From Marinifilum caeruleilacunae (GTDB lineage: Bacteria > Bacteroidota > Bacteroidia > Bacteroidales > Marinifilaceae), in NCBI RefSeq assembly GCF_013141825.1, contig NZ_RZNH01000012.1, positions 62,001 through 126,000 of the forward strand: a stretch of 64,000 nucleotides of DNA, written 5' to 3'. Position numbers and translations under genes: made by a program. The notes beneath the pieces are model-generated. The model was not told where the DNA came from. It was given only the letters and a program-made list of their open reading frames with translations, and did not search any database. This document shows, in pieces, positions 17,384 through 26,880 of this stretch. Within the stretch, counting starts at the first letter, position 1, and each line of letters starts with the position of its first letter.

Positions 17384-18298
17384 ATGAGTGATATTGTATA
17401 TATAAAAACCATATCGGAGCTTCACGAAATCATGTCTTACGAGAAACCAAAACATCCGCTTATTACAGTGATTGATTTTTCGAAAGTAAAACCCATTCAA
17501 TTGGAAGAAAGTGTAAAGGTGGTTAGCTCATTTTATTCGGTGATGATGAAAGGAGCAGCATGTGGTCATATGCGCTATGGACGTGAAACCTACGACTACC
17601 AGGAAGGCACGCTGTTTTGTATGGCTCCCGATCAGGTAATTACCAAAGATAGTAGCGAAGTAGATGATGGTGAAGAGTACAGCGGATGGGGTTTGTTCTT
17701 TCATCCAGATCTAATTCGGAAAAGTCCATTGGCAAAAAAAATACACGACTATACTTTTTTCTCCTACGAGGTAAACGAGGCACTTCACCTCTCCGACCAG
17801 GAAAAGACAAATTTGTTCGAATTATTAAATCGTATACAGGACGAATACAGCATTAACCTGGACAATTACAGTAATGATTTAATTCTGTCGAGTCTGGAAT
17901 TATTCCTGAACTACTGTAACCGTTACTACGGACGACAGTTTATTACCAGGAGTTCGCACAATAAGGATGTTCTGAGCCAGCTAGAAAGTTTGCTTAAGGA
18001 TTATTTTAATACCGACAAGGCAGAATTATCGGGAATCCCGACTGTAAAATACTGTGCCGAACAGCTTCACTTTTCGCCCAATTACCTGAGCGATTTGATT
18101 AAAAAGGAAAGCGGGCGCAGTGTTCAGGAACACATCCATTACAGGCTAATTGAGAAGGCTAAAACAAAGCTGCTCAGCACCACCAATTCGGTTAGCGAAA
18201 TTGCCACTCAGCTGGGCTTCGAATATCCACAATATTTTAGTAAAATATTTAAATCGAAAACCGGAGTTTCGCCGGTGGAATACCGAAACATGAATTAA
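17384..18298 (+). CDS. AraC-family transcriptional regulator
   Basis: A 304-residue regulator. The N-terminal half is a cupin-like sensing domain (GRETYDYQEGTLFCMAPDQV). The C-terminal half (about 205-304) is the two-HTH AraC DNA-binding domain: TVKYCAEQLHFSPNYLSDLI, then SVSEIATQLGFEYPQYFSKI and the closing KTGVSPVEYRN. ATG 17384 is chosen because upstream codons overlap the promoter region. The next gene, a metallo-hydrolase, starts 14 bases downstream, so the two are probably cotranscribed. The tandem repeat at 17198-17233 is a candidate self-control site. Confidence 0.87.
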   Translation: MSDIVYIKTISELHEIMSYEKPKHPLITVIDFSKVKPIQLEESVKVVSSFYSVMMKGAACGHMRYGRETYDYQEGTLFCMAPDQVITKDSSEVDDGEEYSGWGLFFHPDLIRKSPLAKKIHDYTFFSYEVNEALHLSDQEKTNLFELLNRIQDEYSINLDNYSNDLILSSLELFLNYCNRYYGRQFITRSSHNKDVLSQLESLLKDYFNTDKAELSGIPTVKYCAEQLHFSPNYLSDLIKKESGRSVQEHIHYRLIEKAKTKLLSTTNSVSEIATQLGFEYPQYFSKIFKSKTGVSPVEYRNMN

Positions 18299-18312
18299 GC
18301 TTACACAAAATA

Positions 18313-19452
18313 ATGAGAAGATTGAAAAAGATGGGAATTGGAGTAGGAATTATATTATTAAGCATTTGCCTGATTGGCGTTCTGTTCATTTACCTGAGTC
18401 CGGAATTTGGACGCAGGGCCAATGCAACACAAAAAAAGGCTTATGCTTTGCTACCAAATTATAAAGATGGAAAATTTGTGAATCGCGAAAAAATTGAGAT
18501 GGAAATGAGTTTTCGCTCTTTTTCGAAAATGTTTCGCGAAATGTTGAGTCCCGATCCTAATGTAAATCCAAAATCGAATATTGATGTTATAGAATTAAGC
18601 TCGGATATCCTGCTTGCAAAAGCCGATTCGATAAGCGAAGTTATTTGGTTGGGCCATTCCTCTTTCCTGATTAAACTGGAAGGTAAAACCATTCTGTTAG
18701 ATCCTGTATTTAGCGAAAAAACAGGACCTCACTCCTTTTTTGGAAGAAAAAAATACAACAAGCAAATGCCTATTGATCTGATTGATATTCCACATATCGA
18801 TGCGGTGTTTATTTCTCACGATCATTACGATCATTTAGATTATTTCAGTATTGTAAACCTAAAAGACAAAACCGATCGTTTTTTCGTACCCCTTGGCGTA
18901 GGAAACCATTTGCGATCGTGGGATGTGGAAGAAAACAAAATCACTGAATTCAATTGGTGGGAAGAAGCTTCGTACAAAGGAATCGAATTCGCATTCACCC
19001 CTTCGCGACACATGTCAGGCCGAGGTTTTGCCGATCAGTCAACAACACTTTGGGGTTCATGGGTATTAAAAGGCAATGCTACAAGCATCTACTTTAGTGG
19101 CGATGGCGGATATGGTGAACATTTCAAAGAAATTGGAGAAAAATACGGTCCATTCGATATTGGCCTAATGGAATGTGGACAATACAATAAACTCTGGGCC
19201 GATGTGCATATGATGCCCGAAGAATCGGTACAAGCAGGCTTGGATGTAAAAGCTGAAAAAATTATACCAATTCATTGGGGATCATTCCGACTTGCCAATC
19301 ATGCATGGACTGAGCCGGTTGAGCGTTTTTCGGCCAAAGCCAAAGAACTTAAGGTGGATATCTTAACACCACGAATTGGAGAAAGCATTGCACTTTCTGG
19401 CAAAGTTCAAACCACAACAAAACAATGGTGGAAAGAACTAGCAGCTAAATAA
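18313..19452 (+). CDS. MBL-fold metallo-hydrolase, NAPE-PLD/UlaG-like
   Basis: A 379-residue membrane-anchored hydrolase. One hydrophobic helix (about 8-28) precedes a metallo-beta-lactamase domain: WLGHSSFLIKLEGKTILLDP (112-131), the zinc motif HDHYDHLD (169-176), TPSRHMSGRG, FSGDGGYGEHF and IPIHWGSFRL. The pattern matches N-acyl-phosphatidylethanolamine phospholipase D-like and UlaG-like hydrolases. It follows the AraC gene by 14 bases. The natural substrate cannot be decided; a phospholipid or a lactone are the common ones in this group. Confidence 0.8.
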   Translation: MRRLKKMGIGVGIILLSICLIGVLFIYLSPEFGRRANATQKKAYALLPNYKDGKFVNREKIEMEMSFRSFSKMFREMLSPDPNVNPKSNIDVIELSSDILLAKADSISEVIWLGHSSFLIKLEGKTILLDPVFSEKTGPHSFFGRKKYNKQMPIDLIDIPHIDAVFISHDHYDHLDYFSIVNLKDKTDRFFVPLGVGNHLRSWDVEENKITEFNWWEEASYKGIEFAFTPSRHMSGRGFADQSTTLWGSWVLKGNATSIYFSGDGGYGEHFKEIGEKYGPFDIGLMECGQYNKLWADVHMMPEESVQAGLDVKAEKIIPIHWGSFRLANHAWTEPVERFSAKAKELKVDILTPRIGESIALSGKVQTTTKQWWKELAAK

Positions 19453-19576
19453 ACTTTGATTTTATAATTTGTACGGGCTTGTCGATATTCTATTGGCAGG
19501 CTCGTGTTCTTTTTGACAAACCTGGAAAGCATAGCCTAAATTTGAATTCCAAGTTCCGTTTGTTTTAGGGGCATCC

Positions 19577-19867
19577 CTACGGATTGTAAAGATCAGGGTT
19601 AAAGAAATCCATAATAGATTTAATCATCTCAATTTTCACATTGGCCTTTTTGTGTTCCGGATCAATATCCGTAGTATGCAAATAAGCACTTAAAGCGTCT
19701 GGGAGATTTCCAATTTTGTGATACAGTTCACCAATTTGAAACTGGGCTTCGATATTTTTTTTATCGATCACAATTACAGCTTTATATTTTTCGATGGCAG
19801 CTTCTGACTTATCATTTTTAGCCAGTTCGGCAGCCTCTGTCATTAATCTTTCAACTTCAGTGCTCAT
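19577..19867 (-). CDS. Small tetratricopeptide-repeat protein
   Basis: A 96-residue cytoplasmic protein with two to three TPR units: EAAELAKNDKSEAAIEKYKAV, then AQFQIGELYHKIGNLPDALS, and DPEHKKANVKIEM. No signal peptide. ATG 19865-19867 is taken; the frame extends upstream only to a GTG. It is alone between the metallo-hydrolase gene and the flavin reductase gene, and its partner is unknown. Confidence 0.7.
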   Translation of the reverse strand: MSTEVERLMTEAAELAKNDKSEAAIEKYKAVIVIDKKNIEAQFQIGELYHKIGNLPDALSAYLHTTDIDPEHKKANVKIEMIKSIMDFFNPDLYNP

Positions 19868-20007
19868 TCTTTTGCTTTTCACAATGGATTAAATCTTCAA
19901 GTATTATGGGCAAATGTAAGCAAATTGCACGATTTTTAATCCAGTTTTATGCGTGTTTTCGTAAGTTTGTAGCATACATTTCAAAATTCATCTAATTACC
20001 TACAAGA

Positions 20008-20607
20008 ATGGCAAAACAACATTGGAGACCCGGAACCATGGTTTATCCTATTCCAGCTGTTATGGTTAGCTGCGGATCAAAACCTGAAGATTACAATATC
20101 ATCACCATTGCCTGGACCGGAACAATTTGCAGCGATCCTGCCATGTGTTACATCTCGGTTCGAAAAAACAGACATTCCTACGACATCATTAAAAACTCGG
20201 GCGAATTTGTAATTAACCTTACCACTAAAGATTTGGCATATGCTACCGATTGGTGTGGGGTAAAATCGGGTAAGGATTTTAATAAATTCGAAGAAATGAA
20301 GTTAACCCCTGCTCCTTCGAGAGAAATTTCTGCTCCAATTATCGAAGAGTCGCCTTTAAGTATCGAATGTAAGGTGAAAAATATTGTGGAGTTGGGATCT
20401 CACGATATGTTTATTGCCGAAGTGGTAAATGTTCAGGCCGATGAGAAGTATATCAATGAAAAAACCGGGAAGTTTTTATTAAGCAAAGCCCGCCCTATTG
20501 CTTACTCTCACGGATATTACTTTGAATTGGGACAACTAATCGGGCAATTTGGTCATTCGGTTATGAAAAAGAAAACCAGGGCAAGTAAAAGCAAGAAGAA
20601 AAAGTAA
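20008..20607 (+). CDS. Flavin reductase family protein
   Basis: A 199-residue FMN-binding split-barrel protein. Family features are the start PAVMVSCGSKPEDYNIITIA, then AWTGTICSDPAMCYISVRKN, FVINLTTKDLAYATDWCG and the late AEVVNVQADEKYINEKT. The tail is lysine-rich. Members reduce free flavin with NAD(P)H or bind FMN for an unknown reaction. It is transcribed alone and faces the DUF4293 gene across a shared terminator. Confidence 0.85.
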   Translation: MAKQHWRPGTMVYPIPAVMVSCGSKPEDYNIITIAWTGTICSDPAMCYISVRKNRHSYDIIKNSGEFVINLTTKDLAYATDWCGVKSGKDFNKFEEMKLTPAPSREISAPIIEESPLSIECKVKNIVELGSHDMFIAEVVNVQADEKYINEKTGKFLLSKARPIAYSHGYYFELGQLIGQFGHSVMKKKTRASKSKKKK

Positions 20608-20624
20608 CACATTCTGCATAAAAA

Positions 20625-20651
20625 AAATACCGGCTCAAAAGGCCGGTATTT
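20625..20651. terminator. Bidirectional terminator between convergent genes
   Basis: Stem AAATACCGGC / GCCGGTATTT with A- and T-rich flanks. It serves both the flavin reductase gene (plus) and the DUF4293 gene (minus). Confidence 0.88.
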
Positions 20652-20670
20652 CTATATCTACTTGTTTACC

Positions 20671-21132
20671 TTATCGAATTCTGTCCATCGAACGAATCAT
20701 CGCTTCATCTTTACCAATACTTCTCAGTGCAAGGTAGCTTAGGATTAAGGCAACCAATGGAAAAGCATTAATAATGCTGTAATCAGCAATTGCGTTCAAC
20801 TCTTTGGTCTGACTGTTTATGCTGAAGTAAATTAATCCCATTGCACCCAACATGCACACCATATTAAAAATGGTTAAGCGAATTTGAAGCATTCTCTTCT
20901 TATAAAGAAAAATCGTTATCAAACTAATTAAGGCAATTACCGTTAATAAAATTGCCACCGGGTAAGCCATGAAAACTGCTGGTGCACCTTCGGCAATCGC
21001 CGGAATTCCCCTGTATAAAAACTCATAATTTTGTCCGGATGGATCGGTAAGCTGTGCCAATGGGAAAAAGAACATGATCCCGATTAATATGAAGCTTCCT
21101 AATAAATATAAAGTTTGAACTCTTTGTATCAT
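20671..21132 (-). CDS. DUF4293 family membrane protein
   Basis: A 153-residue protein with four hydrophobic helices (about 8-25, 52-75, 85-105, 118-137). The start MIQRVQTLYLLGSFILIGIM is characteristic of DUF4293, a family confined mostly to the Bacteroidota and without a known function. Its length is typical. It is transcribed alone, converging with the flavin reductase gene. Confidence 0.85.
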   Translation of the reverse strand: MIQRVQTLYLLGSFILIGIMFFFPLAQLTDPSGQNYEFLYRGIPAIAEGAPAVFMAYPVAILLTVIALISLITIFLYKKRMLQIRLTIFNMVCMLGAMGLIYFSINSQTKELNAIADYSIINAFPLVALILSYLALRSIGKDEAMIRSMDRIR

Positions 21133-21169
21133 GATAAATTAATTTTTGTACAAATTTAAATTTAAATAC

Positions 21170-21199
21170 AAAAGCAGCAAATTTTCATTTGCTGCTTTT
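21170..21199 (-). terminator. Terminator after the DUF5916 gene
   Basis: A perfect 12-bp stem, AAAAGCAGCAAA / TTTGCTGCTTTT, with a 6-base loop. It lies about 130 bases beyond the minus-strand stop at 21328 and 38 bases before the DUF4293 start, insulating the two genes. Confidence 0.75.
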
Positions 21200-21327
21200 A
21201 ACCATCATTACTTAACACTAACTAATCACACTTACAATCGTTTTTAAGGCAGTTCCCCTAAAACTTCCTCAAAACTAAAATCATAAGCTTCTACGGTAAG
21301 TTAAAGCCGCAAAATTTAAGTAGGTTA

Positions 21328-23760
21328 TTAACCATTTCTTTTTAACGACATATAGTCGATATAATAAATTACTTTCAGCGACAAGCTATTAAACTGAGTC
21401 GCATCAAATGTGTTCTTTAAATTGTTTACAAAGCGATGTGCTACCTGATCGCCACTATCAAAAATTGAATTTTTCCATACTACAGCCAACTCACTACCCG
21501 GAGCAAATCTCCATGAGTACACCATATCCAGGTTAAAGCTGTTAAAGTTGATATCATGATTTTCATCGTAATCAGAACCAGCCAGTCTACCATCGTTCTT
21601 TAGCGTATAAAAGTTTTCGTATTCTGCTTTTGCCCAATAATGTCTGGCGCGCAACGACAGGGAACTCTTGTTATTGAAAATGAAATTTGCACTCAATCTA
21701 TTTTCAAGATAAGAGGTATTTCTCTCGCCAATATAAATCCTGGTTGTTACATCATCTATTTCTTCACTGCTTGCGTAGCCCAACTCATTCAGTTCTCTAT
21801 CCCACTCCAACTTGTAGTTCATGGTAAATCGATCGTTAAATCGGTAACGCGGCTCAATTTCAAGCGAAAAAGTTTTTAAATCATCATTCGATAAGCTTTT
21901 CCCAAAGTCACCTCTTACATCAATAGCGAATGCTTTCCTGTAATCAGACGATATCCAGGCACCTCCAAAAGCCGATGATCCTTTTCTCAATTTCATTCCT
22001 GCAACTCTTGGCTCATTGTAATCGTAATGGTGGATTGGTTTGATATTACCATACATCCCCATTGCCGTATGATCTTTAAATTTTACACGTGCATTATAGA
22101 ATATGGTGAATCGAGCATATCGTTTTGGCTCATATCGGGTTTCGTGATGAAATCGGATATTTGCAAATCGGGTTAAAACCTTGCCTTTAGGTTCATGATT
22201 TGAATAGAAAAAATTCAAATTGTTATTGATTTGATTATTGCGATGCAAGAATCCCATATCATTCGGATTGTAGTCATCAGAAATCATTCGATGAAAGAAA
22301 TCCCAGGTAAATTTTCCACTGATCTTTCCTACCTCCACCTGGTGATAGTGACCATTCTGATCGGATTCACCATCAATCATTCGTTTGGAGAAAATCCCTT
22401 TACCAATAATTCGATGCGATCTTTCAGCATTTTTGAAAACAAACTCCGTTCCGGCTACATTTGCCATATAATCAATCTCAGGAACATATCTGTTAGTATT
22501 AAAAAAGCTGATATACGATTCGTTCTTTAAACTTTTATCAATCACAAACATGTTATAATTGGTAAATGGCTGAGTTTTCACCTTTCTGCTTTCACCGCTT
22601 ATGGTATCTTTAATGGTGGCATAAGTATTTTTTGTCATGGCATTTAACACCCCAATCCCCAAACCATTTGCATTTCTTCCCGAAACTTTGGTTGCATTTA
22701 TAATTTTCGATTCAATCGGATTTTCCGTCACAATCTCATCATCTCCCAAATTATCGTAGGCAGCCCATTTATTCATTGGTCTTCCACCAATTCTTCTCGA
22801 GTAAAAAATATTACCACGGTTAAAAAGCTCGGTTGCTTCAGTAAAGAACTGTCTTTTTTCGTCAAACTTGGTTTCGTAAGGCGAAAGGTTCAAGACCTCG
22901 TCATCCGACTGTACCTGTCCAAAATCAGGAATCAACATCATATCCAAGGTATAACTTTCGTTGATACCATATTTCAAATCCATACCGCCACGATAATTAT
23001 CCTCCCACTTCGATTCATCAGAAGATTTATCCATATAAACCGAAAAGTAAGGCGTAAACGATAGGCGTACCGGTGGATTCACATTTTCAATCCCTTTTAA
23101 AACCCCACTTTGGTTGATCCAACCATCTTCCTCTTTATCAATAAAATTCCAGGTCACTTTTTCACGCACTTTCTGAACGTTTCTAATTACGTTCAATCCC
23201 CATACCTGAACATCTTTTTTAGGGAATCTCAAAGCTGAATAAGGAATTTCGAATTCGGCGCTCCATCCAACACCATTAATTTCTGTGGCACTTCTCCAAA
23301 CTCCATCCCAACTGGAATCTTCACGATTGTTTACCACTTTGGCATCCCACTGCACCCCGGCAGGAGTTACAGCAAACTCGAAAGCATCCAAACCATTGTT
23401 AAAAGGATCAATCAGCAATAACACAAAATCGGTGTTATTCATCTCATCTCTTTTACTTAGGTTGTTAAAAATATTTTTCGGATCGGGGTCATACATCATT
23501 ACTCCTACCACAAGAGCATCATCGGTGTAAACAAATTTTACTTCTGTTTTAAAATTAGATGGACTACCATTGTCTGGTTCGTTTTGTATAAAATCCGTTG
23601 CTATGGGCACACCTTTCCAGATCGGATCATCGAGTTTTCCATCGATAACCGGCTTATTCGCAACACGAATGGCGCGAATCTCCTTCTTTTCAAGATTTAC
23701 AGTGTATGCAGGCAATGCCATAATTAGTAACAGAACGATTAGTACGGGCAATTTATTCAT
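21328..23760 (-). CDS. DUF5916 outer-membrane protein with CBM9-like domain
   Basis: An 810-residue exported protein. A signal peptide (about 1-20) is followed by a CBM9-like sugar-binding fold (about 25-230: KPVIDGKLDDPIWKGVPIA, then FEIPYSALRFPKKDVQVWGL) and a long C-terminal region of alternating hydrophobic strands ending in an aromatic-rich strand (LKVIYYIDYMSLKRNG), which fits an outer-membrane beta barrel. This is the DUF5916 layout. The family is often near glycan or protein degradation genes, but here it is alone. Substrate is unknown. Confidence 0.82.
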   Translation of the reverse strand: MNKLPVLIVLLLIMALPAYTVNLEKKEIRAIRVANKPVIDGKLDDPIWKGVPIATDFIQNEPDNGSPSNFKTEVKFVYTDDALVVGVMMYDPDPKNIFNNLSKRDEMNNTDFVLLLIDPFNNGLDAFEFAVTPAGVQWDAKVVNNREDSSWDGVWRSATEINGVGWSAEFEIPYSALRFPKKDVQVWGLNVIRNVQKVREKVTWNFIDKEEDGWINQSGVLKGIENVNPPVRLSFTPYFSVYMDKSSDESKWEDNYRGGMDLKYGINESYTLDMMLIPDFGQVQSDDEVLNLSPYETKFDEKRQFFTEATELFNRGNIFYSRRIGGRPMNKWAAYDNLGDDEIVTENPIESKIINATKVSGRNANGLGIGVLNAMTKNTYATIKDTISGESRKVKTQPFTNYNMFVIDKSLKNESYISFFNTNRYVPEIDYMANVAGTEFVFKNAERSHRIIGKGIFSKRMIDGESDQNGHYHQVEVGKISGKFTWDFFHRMISDDYNPNDMGFLHRNNQINNNLNFFYSNHEPKGKVLTRFANIRFHHETRYEPKRYARFTIFYNARVKFKDHTAMGMYGNIKPIHHYDYNEPRVAGMKLRKGSSAFGGAWISSDYRKAFAIDVRGDFGKSLSNDDLKTFSLEIEPRYRFNDRFTMNYKLEWDRELNELGYASSEEIDDVTTRIYIGERNTSYLENRLSANFIFNNKSSLSLRARHYWAKAEYENFYTLKNDGRLAGSDYDENHDINFNSFNLDMVYSWRFAPGSELAVVWKNSIFDSGDQVAHRFVNNLKNTFDATQFNSLSLKVIYYIDYMSLKRNG

Positions 23761-23932
23761 GGTTGTTTTTAGGTAATAATAGTTTTAATCGGTGTAATTA
23801 ATTTGGTTGTCTGTCCCTTCCTTATCATACAACATGCCAAGAAATCCTACAACTTGATAATCAGCAGAATTGTTTAATTTAAGATTTACACAAACTGAAC
23901 GCTTTCGGAACTACTCTGTTCGATAGTGAACA

Positions 23933-23962
23933 CAAAAAAGCCGCTCGCAAACGCGAACGGCT
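23933..23962 (-). terminator. Terminator after the SPFH gene
   Basis: On the minus strand, AGCCG and CGGCT enclose a second GC stem (TCGC / GCGA) with one mismatch, followed by a run of six T. It lies about 40 bases beyond the stop of the SPFH gene. Confidence 0.8.
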
Positions 23963-24004
23963 CAAAATTATTGATAATAACTTCTCGTTATTTCTTCTAA
24001 ACTG

Positions 24005-24817
24005 TTAATTATTTCCTAAAATCAATGGCATTCCATCTTTTCCACTTCCAATCACTACCACTTTCGAATTTGGAGATTCCGATAACTTAATTGTAGCCTC
24101 GATTCCACGCATTTTCAATAGGGCTGGAGTTAAACTGCTGTTGATAATCTTATTCGCTCTAGCTTCCCCTTCTGCAGCAATTCTTTTACGTTCAGCCTCA
24201 CTCTTTTCTTTTTCAAGTTTAAACTGATATGCCAAAGCTTCCTGCTCTTGCTGTAGTTTGCTTTCAATTGCAACTTTAATTTTTTCAGGCAAGTTAATCG
24301 AACGAATCAAAAGCGCACGCATTTGAATGTTATTGCTCTTCAAAATCTCTGAGGTTTCCGTAATAATGGCCTCCTCTACCTCTTTTCTCTTGGTTGAATA
24401 AATTTCTTCGGCAGTATATCTACCCGCAACTTGTCGAACCGAAGAACGAACTTCAGGAATTACAAGTTGGCTGATGTAATCTTTACCAAAAATTTCGTGC
24501 AAGAAACCAATTTTGTTATAAACCGGATTAAAACGAACCGAAACATCAATATTCACAGACAAACCATTCTTGTCCAAAACATCCATAGTTTCTTCACTTT
24601 TTTGCTCTCTCACGTCGTAAACATGCATGTCGTTCCAAGGAGCAATAATATGGAAACCTGGCATGAATACATTTTCTTTATCCAATCCACCAGAGAACTT
24701 TCTAAAAATCACTCCACGCTCACCAGGCTGAAGTGTTAAAAACATACTCGAGCCCGATAAAATGAGGATAATAGCAAAAAATGCCAGTACAATTAAAAAA
24801 TAGGGTTGCTTCTTCAT
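24005..24817 (-). CDS. Prohibitin-like SPFH-domain membrane protein
   Basis: A 270-residue membrane protein. One N-terminal helix (about 8-27) anchors a prohibitin-type SPFH/band 7 domain: LQPGERGVIFRKFSGGLDKE, then VRFNPVYNKIGFLHEIFG and VIPEVRSSVRQVAGRYTAEE. A long charged helix (about 170-225, rich in KLEKEKSEAERKRIAAE) follows. Bacterial prohibitin homologues form large rings or cages on the inner membrane and often control membrane proteases such as FtsH. It is monocistronic. Confidence 0.88.
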   Translation of the reverse strand: MKKQPYFLIVLAFFAIILILSGSSMFLTLQPGERGVIFRKFSGGLDKENVFMPGFHIIAPWNDMHVYDVREQKSEETMDVLDKNGLSVNIDVSVRFNPVYNKIGFLHEIFGKDYISQLVIPEVRSSVRQVAGRYTAEEIYSTKRKEVEEAIITETSEILKSNNIQMRALLIRSINLPEKIKVAIESKLQQEQEALAYQFKLEKEKSEAERKRIAAEGEARANKIINSSLTPALLKMRGIEATIKLSESPNSKVVVIGSGKDGMPLILGNN

Positions 24818-25009
24818 GATCTTGTATTTATAATTTTTATTTATGATTCAATTTTTATTTAAATATAGCACAATAATATTAGATTTTTTTGAATTTGATG
24901 ATTTGTTAAAGCTAATAAAAGCGCGAATGTAAAAGAATATATTTTGTTAGTTTGTAGATTGAAAAATTTTCTATAGTTTCGGCTCCTTGCTATCAATAAT
25001 TTTTTGAAT

Positions 25010-25882
25010 ATGGAAAAAATTAAATCATCAGAACTAATTATCAATCCCGACGGAAGTGTATTTCACTTGCACCTTCGTCCCGAACATTTGGCCGATACGG
25101 TTATTTTGGTTGGAGATCCGGGAAGAGTAGAATTAGTTGCCAGCTTCTTTGATGAAGTGGAATGCACGATTTCGAATCGTGAATTTGTAACTACAACCGG
25201 AACTTACAAAGGGAAAAGATTTTCTGTTCTTTCTACCGGAATTGGCACAGACAATATCGATATTGTAGTAAACGAACTGGATGCCCTGGTAAACATTGAC
25301 CTGGAAACCAGAACACCAAAAGCAGAACACAAAAGTCTTGATTTAGTAAGAATCGGAACTTCGGGAGCACTTCAAGGCAATATTCCTGTTGACTCATTCT
25401 TGCTATCGAACAAATCGATTGGCTTCGACGGCATGCTTAATTTCTATGCTGAACGCGATAATGTTTCCGATCTTGATTTTGAACAGTCGTTTAAAGATTT
25501 CGTAAAATGGGATGCTAAATTGGCTTCTCCTTATGTAGTTCCTGCTTCGAAAAGTCTGATTAATAAACTTGATGGAGACGATATGATTCAAGGCGTAACC
25601 ATTTCTGCTAACGGATTTTATGGTCCACAAGGCAGAGTTTTAAGATTACAAACCCTTGATCCAGACTTGAACGACAAAATTGAGGAATTCGATTTTAAAG
25701 GTGAAAAAATTACAAATTACGAGATGGAAAGCTCTGCCATTTTTGGATTGTCGGCAATGCTAGGACACAATGCTGCCGCGGTTTGTGCAATTATTGCCAA
25801 CCGAATTACCAAAGATGCCAGTAAGGATTACAAGCCAACCGTAAAAAGCTTAATTCAGGTCGTTCTCGACAGACTTAGCTAA
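25010..25882 (+). CDS. Nucleoside phosphorylase, uridine phosphorylase-like
   Basis: A 290-residue cytoplasmic enzyme that splits a nucleoside with phosphate into a base and ribose-1-phosphate. Phosphate-site residues are in VILVGDPGRVELVA and LDLVRIGTSGALQGNI, and the ribose-site motif NYEMESSAIFGLSAMLG is present. These match the PNP/UDP family, uridine phosphorylase side. ATG 25010 is preferred to the TTG two codons upstream. A strong terminator follows. The exact nucleoside cannot be read from the sequence. Confidence 0.85.
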   Translation: MEKIKSSELIINPDGSVFHLHLRPEHLADTVILVGDPGRVELVASFFDEVECTISNREFVTTTGTYKGKRFSVLSTGIGTDNIDIVVNELDALVNIDLETRTPKAEHKSLDLVRIGTSGALQGNIPVDSFLLSNKSIGFDGMLNFYAERDNVSDLDFEQSFKDFVKWDAKLASPYVVPASKSLINKLDGDDMIQGVTISANGFYGPQGRVLRLQTLDPDLNDKIEEFDFKGEKITNYEMESSAIFGLSAMLGHNAAAVCAIIANRITKDASKDYKPTVKSLIQVVLDRLS

Positions 25883-25911
25883 ATTGGTTTCGGCCTAATT
25901 TTCAAAGAAAT

Positions 25912-25943
25912 AACCCATAAGATTGCTTTTGCTTATGGGTTTT
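25912..25943 (+). terminator. Terminator after the nucleoside phosphorylase gene
   Basis: Stem AACCCATAAG / CTTATGGGTT with a 10-base loop and a following T-rich tract. Confidence 0.85.
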
Positions 25944-25974
25944 CTTATATTTAGTCGGGCCAAAACCTTAAGTT

Positions 25975-26826
25975 ATGAATGAGAATAAACTCACCGCTCT
26001 ATTATCTTTGTTAGACGATCCAACGCCGGAGATCTATAAAAGAATCGAAAATGAGTTGACTAACTTACCAATTTCTATTATTCCTCAACTCGAAGATTAC
26101 TGGCTGGATTCTAAAAACACAATACTTCAGGAACGACTTGAGCAAGTCATCAACAAAATTCAGTTCTCTCACGTAAAGAAGGAGCTGATAAACTGGGGTA
26201 AATCGGAATCTCCTAACCTTATTGAAGGAGCCATTCTGGTGAATAAAAGCTATAATCCCAACCTGATTACTGAACCTATCCGGAAGGTAATCGATAAGAT
26301 TAAAAAGGATGTGTGGCTTGAGTTAAACAATCAATTAACAGCATTAGAAAAAATCAAGATTCTAAATCATTTTTTCTACAACATTTACAATTACCAGGCT
26401 TTATCGCCTAATCAACCCACCAACTGGGATAGTGACATTGGAACCGTTTTATCGCAAAAGCAGGGGAACTATGTAATTATCTCCATCATTTATGCTGGAA
26501 TTGCGCAGGAATTAGGCATTCCTGTTTATGGCATACACCTCACCGACAGTGTACTGTTGTGCTATGTGGATAAAGTGGATGAATCGTCCAAAAAGGAAGA
26601 TGTCCTTTTTTACATCAACCCGATAGACAGAGGTAAAGTTTTCGGACGTGCAGAACTGCAGTTTTTAATAGAATCGAAGAAAATTGTTAATCGGCCTAAA
26701 TACTATAAAGCCGCAGAGAATACAAGTTTGATAAAAAGATTGGTAAAGCACAATATCAGTGTGTATAAAAAGCTGAAGCTTACCACTTATGTCCCAAACT
26801 TTAAAGATTTGTACAAATCAATTTAA
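25975..26826 (+). CDS. SirB1-type transglutaminase-like protein
   Basis: A 283-residue cytoplasmic protein. After a helical N-terminal part (about 1-110) comes a transglutaminase-like core (about 115-225): LNHFFYNIYNYQALSPNQPT, then QGNYVIISIIYAGIAQELGI. In this family the catalytic cysteine normally stands in the GxC/xS position before the last helix; here the position reads GNY, so catalytic Cys appears to be absent and the fold may be non-enzymatic. It sits alone between two terminators. Confidence 0.72.
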   Translation: MNENKLTALLSLLDDPTPEIYKRIENELTNLPISIIPQLEDYWLDSKNTILQERLEQVINKIQFSHVKKELINWGKSESPNLIEGAILVNKSYNPNLITEPIRKVIDKIKKDVWLELNNQLTALEKIKILNHFFYNIYNYQALSPNQPTNWDSDIGTVLSQKQGNYVIISIIYAGIAQELGIPVYGIHLTDSVLLCYVDKVDESSKKEDVLFYINPIDRGKVFGRAELQFLIESKKIVNRPKYYKAAENTSLIKRLVKHNISVYKKLKLTTYVPNFKDLYKSI

Positions 26827-26831
26827 ATAAA

Positions 26832-26860
26832 AAACCCGTTTCGAATTGAAACGGGTTTCT
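26832..26860. terminator. Bidirectional terminator between convergent genes
   Basis: Stem AAACCCGTTTC / GAAACGGGTTT with a 5-base loop and A/T flanks. It ends both the transglutaminase-like gene (plus) and rny (minus). Confidence 0.9.
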
Positions 26861-26880
26861 TTTGCGATATAGTTGTTCTA

